Below are positions 41,885 through 51,200 of a DNA stretch of 64,000 nucleotides, one piece after another. Source of the DNA: Io17-Chloro-G2 sp965226825. GTDB taxonomy: Bacteria; Chloroflexota; Dehalococcoidia; Lucifugimonadales; UBA3495. Both the position numbers and the translations under genes were made by a program. How positions within the stretch are numbered: the stretch's first letter is position 1; every line of letters begins with the position of its first letter. The stretch covers positions 806,001-870,000 of the forward strand of contig CBDDED010000003.1 in NCBI GenBank assembly GCA_965226825.1. Reading direction: 5' to 3'. The notes below the pieces were generated by a model, which saw only the letters and a list, made by a program, of their open reading frames with translations, was not told the origin of the DNA and ran no database searches.

Positions 41885-44023
41885 GTGACCGATTGGACCC
41901 CCGACCAAATGGCTTCCATCCAAAAAATGCTCAACCCCCAGTCCGTTGCCATCGTGGGCGCAACTCCCCGGCTCCAGTATGGTGGCCGGATGTTGGCGGC
42001 CGCCTTGAAGTCGAAAGACCGCATCCGCGTGTATCCGGTTAATCCACGCTACGACGAAATTATGGACACGCCATGTTTCCCCAGCGTGTCGGATTTGCCG
42101 GAAGCCCCTGACGTCGTGGGTATCGTCGTCCCCTACAACCGGGTATTGGATGTCCTGAAGGAGTCCCACCAAAAGGGCGTCAGGGCCGCGGTGGTTATCT
42201 CCGCCGGATTTTCCGAAAGGGGAATTCCGGAAAGGCGTGAGCTGCAGATACAGGTTGGTGAATTCGCCCGCGAGTCCGGGTTGCGCATCAGCGGGCCTAA
42301 CTGTTTGGGCCTCGCCAACGTCAAGGACGACATATGGATCAGCTCTTCCTCCCGGGGCGCAGACGGTCTCAGCGGATCGGTAGGTCTGGTCTGCCAGAGC
42401 GGCGCCTCGGCCTTTGGCCCGTTCCTGGTCAGGGCCGTGGACAATGGCGTGGGATTCAGCTACATCGTTTCCACGGGGAACGAGGCCGACCTGGATTTCT
42501 GCGACTTTGCCCGCTACCTGCTGGACGATGACGACACCAAAGTTATCGCCGGCTTCGTGGAAGGGTTCAAGAACGGCAGGAAATTTTTCCAACTGGCCCG
42601 GTTGGCCGCCCAAAAAGGCAAACCAATCGTCTTGATAAAGATCGGGCGTTCCGAGTTGGGGTCACGCGCCGCCCGCTCCCATACTGCCGCCCTTACCGGC
42701 GAGGACGCGGTCTACGACGCGGCGATGAGGCAGTTTGGTGTGGTTAGGGTCCAGGACTACGACGAGCTTCTGGAGGTTTCACAACTCCTGGCACAGTCTC
42801 CCCGGCCGCCGAAACCCGGGATCGCCGTGGTATCTCATTCCGGCGGCATAAGCTCCCTGACCGCCGACATGTGCGGCCAGGCCGGGCTCAACCTGCCTGC
42901 CCTGACCGCCAAGGCGGAGGACGGCATCAACGAAGTGCTCAAGGGGTTCGGCTGGGCCGCCAATCCATCGGATGTCACCGGATTCGCAAACAGCGATTCC
43001 TTCCCGGAAATAATGGGCCACATGATTGCCGAACCGGAAGTCGGCACTCTGGTAGTGGCCAGCTCAGGGTCTGCAGCTCAGGCTGGTCAGGTGATCGCCC
43101 AGCGCGACGCGGCGCTGCTGGAGGCGTCCGGCGGACCCAAAGCCGTAACGTTTCTGTGGACCGGCAGCCGCGGTGCAACCGACGGGTTGGCGCAGCTGAA
43201 AGCAGCTAACATCCCAATTTTCTATTCTCCGGACCGGTTGGCCGCCGGCTTGAAGACCCTTTTGGACTACCACGCCAGAAGAGAAACGATGGCCTCTGGT
43301 GTGGGCCTCCCGGTCCCGCCGATGATCGACCATCAAGCCCGTACAGTGGAGAACCTCAAGAGTCCTGGCCACAATAGCCTATCGGAGCATGACGCCAAAC
43401 AGTTGCTGTCTGCCTGGGACATCCCCGCGACCAGCGAGGAGAGCGTGACGAATGAGGCCGATGCGGTTTCCGCAGCGGCCCGGATCGGTTATCCGGTCGT
43501 GTTGAAACTCGACTCGCCAGACCTCCTGCACAAAACGGAAGCGGGCGCGGTGCGGCTGAACCTCGCCGGGCCCGAGGACGTGGTCCAAGCTTATCGGGAC
43601 ATTATGTCAAGCACTCCGGCAGGTGTCCGGGTCAACGGCGTCCTGGTCCAGGAGATGGTGTCCGAGGCGGTGGAGATGATCGTCGGTGTCTCCTACGATC
43701 AACAGCTAGGCCCGGTGCTGCTGGTTGGCGCCGGAGGGGTTATGGCGGAGGTGCAAAACGACGTGGCGTTGCGGTTGTGTCCGGTTGATCGTTCCGAAGC
43801 CATCGCCATGATCAACGACGTAAAGGCGTCCCGGGTTTTACAGGGTTTTCGAGGCCGCCCACCCGCTGACCTGGATGCCCTGGCGCAGGTTGTTGAGGCG
43901 GTGTCGCGCCTGGCGGTAAACCTGGAGGGGCAGCTTGTGGAACTGGACATCAACCCCTTGATGGTTCTGCCTCAAGGCCAGGGCGTAAAGGCTGCCGACG
44001 CGCTGGTGACGTTCAACGACTAG
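41885..44023 (+). CDS. ADP-forming acyl-CoA synthetase (fused alpha and beta subunits)
   Basis: The 712-residue protein joins a CoA-binding domain (VAIVGATPR, residues 18-26), a ligase-CoA domain with the phospho-histidine at about 266 (ARSHTAALTG) and a C-terminal ATP-grasp domain (AARIGYPVVLKLDSPDLLHKTEAGAV). This fusion is the NDP-forming acetate-CoA ligase type, also seen in protein acetyltransferase-related and dimethylsulfoniopropionate-related ligases. It converts an acid, CoA and ATP to acyl-CoA, ADP and phosphate, or the reverse. The GTG at 41885 follows GGGGG by 8 nt. It is on the same strand as the ThDP enzyme, but a hairpin lies between. Confidence 0.9.
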   Translation: MTDWTPDQMASIQKMLNPQSVAIVGATPRLQYGGRMLAAALKSKDRIRVYPVNPRYDEIMDTPCFPSVSDLPEAPDVVGIVVPYNRVLDVLKESHQKGVRAAVVISAGFSERGIPERRELQIQVGEFARESGLRISGPNCLGLANVKDDIWISSSSRGADGLSGSVGLVCQSGASAFGPFLVRAVDNGVGFSYIVSTGNEADLDFCDFARYLLDDDDTKVIAGFVEGFKNGRKFFQLARLAAQKGKPIVLIKIGRSELGSRAARSHTAALTGEDAVYDAAMRQFGVVRVQDYDELLEVSQLLAQSPRPPKPGIAVVSHSGGISSLTADMCGQAGLNLPALTAKAEDGINEVLKGFGWAANPSDVTGFANSDSFPEIMGHMIAEPEVGTLVVASSGSAAQAGQVIAQRDAALLEASGGPKAVTFLWTGSRGATDGLAQLKAANIPIFYSPDRLAAGLKTLLDYHARRETMASGVGLPVPPMIDHQARTVENLKSPGHNSLSEHDAKQLLSAWDIPATSEESVTNEADAVSAAARIGYPVVLKLDSPDLLHKTEAGAVRLNLAGPEDVVQAYRDIMSSTPAGVRVNGVLVQEMVSEAVEMIVGVSYDQQLGPVLLVGAGGVMAEVQNDVALRLCPVDRSEAIAMINDVKASRVLQGFRGRPPADLDALAQVVEAVSRLAVNLEGQLVELDINPLMVLPQGQGVKAADALVTFND

Positions 44024-44189
44024 GCGGGTAGTCGGCAAAACGGGCGCCCCAGCATATTGCCAGCCCGAAATGACTCATCCGGAAGCCTGCAACAACAGTG
44101 CGCACGCTCGGAACATCCCCCGCCGTCTGTCATATATTCTCGCCGGTTAGCCGGTATTTCCCGATGGTCTCGGCTTGTCTCCGGGCATG

Positions 44190-44410
44190 CAGGGACGTTC
44201 AATTATCATTAAATCCCCCGTCACTCGTGTCGCAGCGGGAATCCAGAGCCCTTTCTCCATCCAACCTGATGTGGGTCTGTGCGAATGGTTCAGGTGGGAC
44301 GTCGACTTGTCCACCCGGCGCGTCTTAGTTGGCATAACCATCTTGGCGCATGATCAGGGCTCTGGATTCCCGCTGCGGCGAGAATGACGGGGGACAATTG
44401 CAAGGCCCTG
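44190..44410. mobile_element. MITE-like element, second member
   Basis: An inverted pair of arms (44217-44253 and 44356-44391, AGGGCTCTGGATTCCCGCTG on the right) is enclosed by weaker outer ends, CAGGGACGTTCAATTATC from 44190 and the inverse of CAGGGCCTTGCAATTGTC ending at 44410. No direct target repeat is visible, so it is older or rearranged compared with the copy at 20237. The gap 44024-44486 contains no gene. Confidence 0.6.
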
Positions 44411-44486
44411 TCCTCAGCTATACGTCCTGCTGGACCGCCTGCCAACTGAGAGGATTGAGGCAACCAGCGGTGAGTCTAGCTCAGGC

Positions 44487-44906
44487 TTAGTCTCTTTGTT
44501 GCAGGATGTTGCCGGATAATTCCCCGACCTGGTCTACCCGGATCAAAACCGCCACACCCTCCCGCTCCGGGTCCCGGTCCAACTCCGCCTGGACCGTCCG
44601 GCTCATCACGTCTTCTCGGATCGGCCCGGACTCGTGGATGGAGGCCTCCCCATAGAAGCGCCAGCGGATGCGTTTGACCGGGTGGCTGTAGTACACCACC
44701 ACTTTGGGGTTTTCCTCCAGGTTAGCCAACCCGGACCGCTTGGCACGCTCCCAGTAGGCCAGCGTTTCGTCATCGAACACCATGACGCTGCCCTTAGGGC
44801 TGATCTGGGGCTGCCCGTCCTTGGTAGCCGTTCCCACCAGACACGCGAAACCATCCGCCAGTGCGGTGTCGAACAACTCCTTCATTTCATCGGTAAGTTT
44901 TATCAT
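44487..44906 (-). CDS. Pyridoxamine 5'-phosphate oxidase family (FMN-binding split barrel) protein
   Basis: The 139-residue protein has the split-barrel pattern ACLVGTATKDGQPQISPKGSVMVFDDETLAYWERAKRSG with the FMN/F420-contacting region, and NPKVVVYYSHPVKRIRWRFYGEA. Many such small proteins bind FMN, F420 or heme and are not pyridoxine oxidases; the true role is unknown. GGAGG lies 6 nt before the ATG. It lies 580 bp downstream of the CitE-like triplet start codon side on the same strand, separated by a 160-bp gap, and could share its transcript. Confidence 0.85.
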   Translation of the reverse strand: MIKLTDEMKELFDTALADGFACLVGTATKDGQPQISPKGSVMVFDDETLAYWERAKRSGLANLEENPKVVVYYSHPVKRIRWRFYGEASIHESGPIREDVMSRTVQAELDRDPEREGVAVLIRVDQVGELSGNILQQRD

Positions 44907-45066
44907 GCCCAGCCTCCGGGGTTAAATTGCTGATATTGGGTAACCTTGTTCGGTAACCAACAGGATGGGTTCAGTCACTTCAATCTATATGTTGGGTTGC
45001 AGGTTGGGGTAGGTTCGCCACCGCCCGGTGAGGCTTTGGCGTCAACCAACCAATCCGTTTAGACAG

Positions 45067-45984
45067 CTAGGCGTTAGACAGGGCTTCCTGTTTTTGACGT
45101 TCCCGTCGGTGGCAGGCTTCGGCCATTTCCAGGACCACTTTGGCCCACTCATCCACGGGCACATCGATCATTCTGCCGGCGAAGGGTACCGCGGCGGTGC
45201 CCGCGGCAACCCCTTGGGCAAACACGTTCCTGACCTGGGTGTAATAGTCCACCTGTGACGCGGTGGGAGTGAAGGCGGTGTTCACGGGCGCAACCCAACT
45301 TGGGTGGGAGCACAACACGCCCTTAAAGCCCAGGTTTTTGGAGTCGGTGGCAACCTTCAACATTTCGTCGAAGCCCATCGGTCTGGGCTGAACGCCCAAG
45401 GGGTAGGCCACGCCGATGGGCTGAACACCAAGGGCAGTAGCCTCGATGGTGATCCTGCCGCGGTCATAAACGTGGGGGTCAACCTCGGGGTTGGGGTGGA
45501 TACCCATGCTGGCAGACAGAGCGTTTTCATCGAGTCCGACTTGGGTAACCCGAGGGTCTGCCCCAATTACGTCGCGTACGTTCCAAATTCCCAGCGCCGA
45601 TTCGATCAAAACGATTATTTGCAGGCTTCCACCGACCAGTCCCTTGGACCGCTCCACCTGGCTCAGGAATTGGGAAATCTCGGTTATCTCTTCGGCGGAT
45701 TCCACACCGGGCAGCATGACCCCGCTCAGCCGGGGACCCGCCGCCGCTTCGATATCGGCAAAGGCAAAGGCCCGGTTCACACGGACGAAAACCTCGGCTC
45801 CGCCTTTCGCGGCCAGGGGTATAACATCGCTCAACAGTGTCCTGGCCTCAGATTTGCATCCGGCGGCCACTCCCTGGGCCAGATCCAGGGTTATCGCATC
45901 TGCTTGGTGACGCCAGCAACCGGCCACGGCCGCACCGTCGGTTACCGTTACCAGCAAATTGGACCGGCGAATCAATGGGGGCAT
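45067..45984 (-). CDS. CitE-like (HpcH/HpaI aldolase/citrate lyase) protein 1, degenerate metal motif
   Basis: The 305-residue protein has the CitE-type TIM barrel, with VFVRVNRAF, VLIESALGIWNVRDVI (metal-ligand glutamate kept) and GFKGVLCSHPSWVAPVN near the end. The usual DLED motif of strand 1 reads ITLDLAQG (Asp34, Ala36, Gln37), so the glutamate and second aspartate are gone. It may have altered chemistry or act only as a partner. The ATG at 45984 overlaps the upstream stop in TGATG, so translation is coupled to the second CitE-like gene; an alternative TTG lies 3 nt upstream. Confidence 0.85.
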   Translation of the reverse strand: MPPLIRRSNLLVTVTDGAAVAGCWRHQADAITLDLAQGVAAGCKSEARTLLSDVIPLAAKGGAEVFVRVNRAFAFADIEAAAGPRLSGVMLPGVESAEEITEISQFLSQVERSKGLVGGSLQIIVLIESALGIWNVRDVIGADPRVTQVGLDENALSASMGIHPNPEVDPHVYDRGRITIEATALGVQPIGVAYPLGVQPRPMGFDEMLKVATDSKNLGFKGVLCSHPSWVAPVNTAFTPTASQVDYYTQVRNVFAQGVAAGTAAVPFAGRMIDVPVDEWAKVVLEMAEACHRRERQKQEALSNA

Positions 45985-46973
45985 CAATTACCCCCGTCTG
46001 ATGCCTGGCCGGCGCTGGCTGCTGCTTCTTCCGCCCGGGTCCGAGCCACTGCTTCTTCTTTACCCCGGTCCCTTTGGGCGCACAATTCGGCCCACTCCAA
46101 TAGTTCGACGGCCCGGTCGGCTTCGTACCCGTCGACTATCCGCGCCTGGCCGTCTTTCACCACTTCCTTCCAGGTATCTGATGAACCTTCCAGGTCGCGC
46201 ACCTGCTGCAGAACCCAACGTGCGTCGTCCACCTCGTCCTGGGTGGGGGTAAACCCCTTGACCTGTGGCGCCACCACGTTGGGGTGCAAACCGCCGCCGA
46301 TACGGAACCCGCACCGCCTGGCCGCTTCAGCTTCCTCAAAGGCCCGGTCGGGGTCGCTGACACTCCCGCTCACATTAGCGGTATACGGGGCGGCGCGAAC
46401 TTCCAAATCTAAAGCCCGCGCCGTCAGCTCAACTTCCCCCTTCCCGTACACAAACTGGTCAAAGCCGACAAACATTTCGACGCCAAGGTCGCGGGACATG
46501 TCGTAACCGGTCGCCCCGCCGAACTCCTTTATACGGGAGCTGGCCGATGCTATCCCGTAACAATTTGCCACGCCCACCGACGTTTCGATGTTGGCGCCTA
46601 TTTCCACGGACCCGTGCCGTATCCCGCGTTCCCGCTCCAACCGGGTGATAATCCGGTCAAGCTTCTCAATTTCCCAAGCGTACTCGGCCTTGGGGTAATT
46701 GACCTTCTCCAGGCCAGGCCAAATTATGCTTTCCAGGTCGGCCTGAATGAAATCGTGGTTTATGCGGGTAAACGCCTCGGCTCCGCCCTTGGAGACATTC
46801 CCGATGGCATCCTTGATCAAACTCCGGGCATATCCCTTCAAATGAATGGGGACCGAGTCTTCCAGGTCCAGATTTATGTAATCGCAGCCGCGAGTCCAGG
46901 CGGCGTCGACGAACCTCGGCGTGACCACCGGCATGGTCAGCCCCGACCTGCGGACTTTTCTTCGCTCAACCAT
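45984..46973 (-). CDS. CitE-like (HpcH/HpaI aldolase/citrate lyase) protein 2, intact DLED motif
   Basis: The 329-residue protein keeps the hallmark INLDLEDSV (Asp36, Glu38, Asp39), ANIETSVGVAN with the metal-ligand glutamate and CGFRIGGGLHPNVV near the C-terminus. Family members cleave or form 3-hydroxyacyl-CoA such as malyl-CoA, citramalyl-CoA or citryl units. It carries an extra Ala/Glu-rich C-terminal tail. It is the middle gene of a three-paralog unit and probably supplies the catalytic subunit if the three form a hetero-oligomer. The start at 46973 has only a weak AGGCG ribosome site. Confidence 0.87.
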   Translation of the reverse strand: MVERRKVRRSGLTMPVVTPRFVDAAWTRGCDYINLDLEDSVPIHLKGYARSLIKDAIGNVSKGGAEAFTRINHDFIQADLESIIWPGLEKVNYPKAEYAWEIEKLDRIITRLERERGIRHGSVEIGANIETSVGVANCYGIASASSRIKEFGGATGYDMSRDLGVEMFVGFDQFVYGKGEVELTARALDLEVRAAPYTANVSGSVSDPDRAFEEAEAARRCGFRIGGGLHPNVVAPQVKGFTPTQDEVDDARWVLQQVRDLEGSSDTWKEVVKDGQARIVDGYEADRAVELLEWAELCAQRDRGKEEAVARTRAEEAAASAGQASDGGN

Positions 46974-47036
46974 AATCGCCTATCGAATAACGAGAAGTCT
47001 TTGAGAGGGCCGGAGCGGCCGAGATTCGCCGTCCCC

Positions 47037-48002
47037 TTAAGGAGCGGGGACCGGCCTTTGCTCCAATGCGGCATGTTTCGCTTCATCCCGGGCAGCGCAC
47101 CGACCGGCCAAATCGATCAGGTTCTGGGCTTGGGCCACTGCTGCGGGCTCAACTATCAGGTCGCCAAGCCCTTCCAACCCGTAAATGGTCATCGTATCGG
47201 CCAGATTCCCTGGTCCCGGCCCCCCGACTCGGTCCTGGTAGGCGACAGTCAACTTGCTGGCCGCCTCAATTTCCGACGCAGCGGGTGTAAACCCCTGGTT
47301 TAGAGACGAAACCTGGGCATCCAAAAGGCACATCGAACCTTTGAATCCAATGGCCCGGCCGCGAATCGCCGCCTCTAGTGTCCTCTCGGGAGTAGCCAGC
47401 AGCCCGCGATCGGGGGCTCGCCACCAAGCACCGATTGGAGTGACTCCAAAGGCATTTGCTACTGTAATCAACCGCTGCGTCAGATACTGGTAAAGGTGAA
47501 TCTCTCCCGATGGTTCCGGGCGCAAGTCCATGACGAGGTCTGCCCGGCCCAGGGTCAACGCGGTCACCCGTGGACAGGCCGTTGCGATTTCATGGGCGTT
47601 CAAGTTGCCTTTAGCGGTCTCAACCGATGCCACGATTTCCAAGCTGCCGGGAATCAGCCCCCTTTCCTCTTCCAGTTCATCCAGCAACCGCGAAGTTTCT
47701 CTAATCTGGTCGGGAGACTCCAACCGGTTGACCACAACCCCGGTCAACTCCGGCCAAACGGAGGCTCTTAGGTCGGCATAGAGCAGCTCCGGGTCTACCT
47801 GGGCAAACGCCTCGCTTCCTCCTGCCCTGACCCGGCCCAACGCATACTGCACATTGTCCCGCGCAGCCGGTTGGTCGCGTTCCGCTACTAATTCCGCCAG
47901 GTCCAGCACAACCACGTCCGCTCCGGCCAGATGCGCCGAATCGATCCGCTCAGGATTGGACATGGGGACTAACAACCAGGAACGTCGGATTTTATCTTTC
48001 AT
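47037..48002 (-). CDS. CitE-like (HpcH/HpaI aldolase/citrate lyase) protein 3, degenerate metal motif
   Basis: The 321-residue paralog has VVLDLAELV (Asp34, Ala36, Glu37) instead of the DLED motif, keeps VASVETAKGNLN, and has IGFKGSMCLLDAQVSSLNQGF at the end where CitE proteins have the FxG..CIHP motif; the His-Pro is lost. Like paralog 1, it looks impaired for normal catalysis. The ATG at 48002 is preferred to upstream in-frame starts; AGGCG lies just before it, the same weak site as in paralog 2. It is promoter-proximal in the three-gene unit and lies 63 bp upstream of paralog 2. Confidence 0.83.
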   Translation of the reverse strand: MKDKIRRSWLLVPMSNPERIDSAHLAGADVVVLDLAELVAERDQPAARDNVQYALGRVRAGGSEAFAQVDPELLYADLRASVWPELTGVVVNRLESPDQIRETSRLLDELEEERGLIPGSLEIVASVETAKGNLNAHEIATACPRVTALTLGRADLVMDLRPEPSGEIHLYQYLTQRLITVANAFGVTPIGAWWRAPDRGLLATPERTLEAAIRGRAIGFKGSMCLLDAQVSSLNQGFTPAASEIEAASKLTVAYQDRVGGPGPGNLADTMTIYGLEGLGDLIVEPAAVAQAQNLIDLAGRCAARDEAKHAALEQRPVPAP

Positions 48003-48297
48003 GCGCCTATTAAAAAGGGAGTCCGTTTTTAAGGAATCCGGGGCTATCCGCTGGTTTGACGACACATCAGGTTAGGCAGACAAACCCAGGTAGTATAATG
48101 CGGCTGTCGCCCGCCAAGAGGCCGGCGAATCGTCACCCGCAGAATCGTCCGCAGCGTAGTTGAACCAGGGCAAGTGTCGGCCTGAGTGCGGCTGATTTTA
48201 ACTTATGCCCCATACGTTTACAACAAATCGCATAGGCACAGCCTTGGTTGGCCACGCCGGTTAAAATCTATGCAGTCTGAGATGAGAGGCAGCCGCA

Positions 48298-51200
48298 GTG
48301 ACCCAGGAAACAGCGCCTACAGAGATCCAGATAATCGACCTGGCCTCCGAAAACCGGATTCAATTGCGCCTGACAATTGGGAGCCAACCGCTAGTGTCTC
48401 ACGTCCTTCCGTTCCCATCGCCTGCCGAACCAATAGGTCCGGAAGAACTGCTGTGGTACTTCCAGGAACGTTTCACCGACGCCGGTCCAGGTTCCGCTGA
48501 CCGGGCCGAGTCGGTCCAGTCGCGGCTGAGCAATCTGGGGAGAGAACTGTTCCACCGGGTTTTCGAAGCAGATCCGCTATGCAGGGATATCCTGGCAAGC
48601 GCCATATCTCAAGGATTGTCGGATTTCACCCTGGCCGTCGTCTCCGGCCGGACCGAATTCCTGAACATGCCATGGGAATTGCTCAACGAATCCGATTTGG
48701 GATACTTGGCACGGCAGCTCCACTCGGTGGTGCGCCGGATTTCCGATGCCCCATTACCTCAATCTCCGGCAGCGCCGGGCGATGCCCAGTTCAACGTGCT
48801 CCTGGTTTCTCCTTTCCTGCCGCAAGTAGAACCCGACCCCGGCGTTTCATCCGGCAGCCTGGCCGCCGAAACACTGAAGGTCCTTGAGTCGGTCAACGTT
48901 CAAGTGGAGTTGGAAGTGCTGCGGCCGGCCACGTTTGCCGCCCTATCCGCCCGCCTGGCCGAACGACCGGGCTGGTACCACCTCGTGCACCTGGACGATT
49001 TCGCGGTCTCAGACACCGGTGGAGCCCTGCTTTTTGAGGGTGACGATGGCGCTGCGGACCCGATCCTCGCGGACCGCGTGGCCGGGGCGCTGGCCACCGG
49101 GCAGGTCCCGGTTGTTTTGTTGAACTCCGGCACCCTAAAATCCGCAGGGTCGCTGCAATCCTGGGAATCCGCCTGCCGGATACTGGTCGACTCGGGGACC
49201 CCTTTCGTGGTGTCGACCCCATTCCCGCTGACCGGACCGGCCCGGCAGAGCTTCATCAGGGAGTTTTACCAGGCCATCATCCAGGGGTTGGACATTCCCG
49301 CCGCAGTGGCACAAGCCCGCGGGGCGCTTATGGACGACCCGCACCGGCCGGGGCCGTGGGGCAACCTGGTCCAGTGGGACTGGCCGCTACCCTTGGTTTT
49401 CCAATCCGCCGCATACACCCCAGACGCCATCACGCTACAAAGCGCTATCCCGGCGCCGGAAGCGGGAGGGTCCGAGGAAGGCAACCGGGACCTGCCCCGC
49501 GGGGGCGCTTACGGCCTGGTTGGAAGGCGCCGGGAATTATGTCAGCTGGAGTGGCTACTGCAGCATTCTCCGGTGGTGCTGCTTACCGGCCCGACGGGCA
49601 TCGGCAAAACCGAGCTGGCATTGGAGTTGGGCAACTGGATTAACAAGACCGGGAACGCCGGGTGGCCCGGCGGGGTGTTTTACACCACTTTTGAGGTTGG
49701 AGCCGGGTTGGAGCGAGTGGTCCACGAAATTGGCACATCGGTTGCAGGTCTGGCCTTTGCCGACCTTTCCCCCGCGCGCCAACGCGAGTGGGTTGTAGAC
49801 TTCCTGGAGGATCAGCCATCCCTCCTGATCTGGGACTCCCTGGAGCGGGTTGCCGGGCTTCCTCCCGTTGATGGCTCCGGGTTGTTGGAAACCCAGGAAC
49901 AGGAGGATTTGGCCGGCTTCCTGGAGCAGGTGACCGCCGGCGGAAGCTCCAGGGCGCTATTGGTCAGCCGCGCCGCGGAACACGCGTGGTTAGGCGGGAA
50001 CCAGGTGACAATGGTCCTTTCGGGGTTGACACTCGGCGACCGGATTGAGTTAGGTGGCTTAATCCTCAACCGCGCTGCCCAGGCAACTCAGGACGCATCC
50101 CAGATTGAGGATAGTTATCTAGGGTCAGGCTACCTGGAATTGACGGACCTGGTTGAGGGGCATCCCCTGGCGATGCAGGTAGTGTTGCCTCTGCTGCGGG
50201 AAATCCCGGCGCAGGTTGCCGCCGCCGGGTTGCAGGCCGCCGCGGCCGCTCTTAAAGACGAAGACCGAGAAGCAGCGCGGCCCGATTACTTGACCGCCGC
50301 CATGGATTACTCATTCTCACGCATGTCCCGCCGTAGCCGGGTCCACCTACCGTTCTTGTCGCTGTTTCAACGGCGGGTGTTGCTGGACATCCTCACTCAC
50401 ATCACCCAGGAAGGAGCTTACCGGACCGTGTTGGGAGAAGAGTTGGGATGGGGCGCATGCCGCTCCTTGTTGCGGTCCGCCCGGGATGCGGGATTCATCG
50501 AGGCGATCACCCCCAGCGTTTTCCAGATCAACCCTTCATTCCCGTGGTTTTACGGACGGCACCTTCATAGGCAGGTGAGGACTTCTGGCATCGGTCAACT
50601 GGAGCAGGAGTTTGTCCGGGTTTACGCCGACACCGCCGACTACTTCATGGAGTCTCTCTACGAGAACCAGGATGCCGGCGCCACCGCCGTTCTGGCCGAA
50701 GAGGGGAACCTGACACAGGCCCTGGCACTGGCCCTGGAAAGCAAGCAATGGGATTCGGCGCAGATCTTGGTCCAACCCTTGGCCCAGGTGTATCGGATGC
50801 AAAAACGATACCCGGAAATCCGGCGCCTCCGCCGTCAGTTGCTTCAGGTAGCCGCCCCCAACGACGGCAGCGCCGGGGACGCCCAGGCGCAGGGTTCTAT
50901 TGAGCTATGGCTGTACCTGATGGGGACCGACGCGAGCGAGGCCACCGAGATTGGCGATCTGGCCCGTTCCGAAGAAATCAACCAACAACTATTGGAATAC
51001 CTGGAGTCTCAACCCCAGGGAGACGCCGACCCCAGGACCGCGGCCGTATACCACCAGTTCGGCGCCATCGCACTACAGCGGTGGCAGGTGGGCCTGGCCG
51101 AAGACTGGTTCCAGAAATCCCTGGCTATCATCGAGAATGGAGAGGACCGGGATTCGGTTGCCGATGACTACCACAGCCTGGGCGAGGTTTGCCTGCACCA

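Noticed and set aside
45304..46506. 400-codon plus-strand frame across two CitE-like genes
   Set aside because: Spans the junction of two genuine, overlapping minus-strand genes and has a Ser/Arg/Pro-rich shadow composition.
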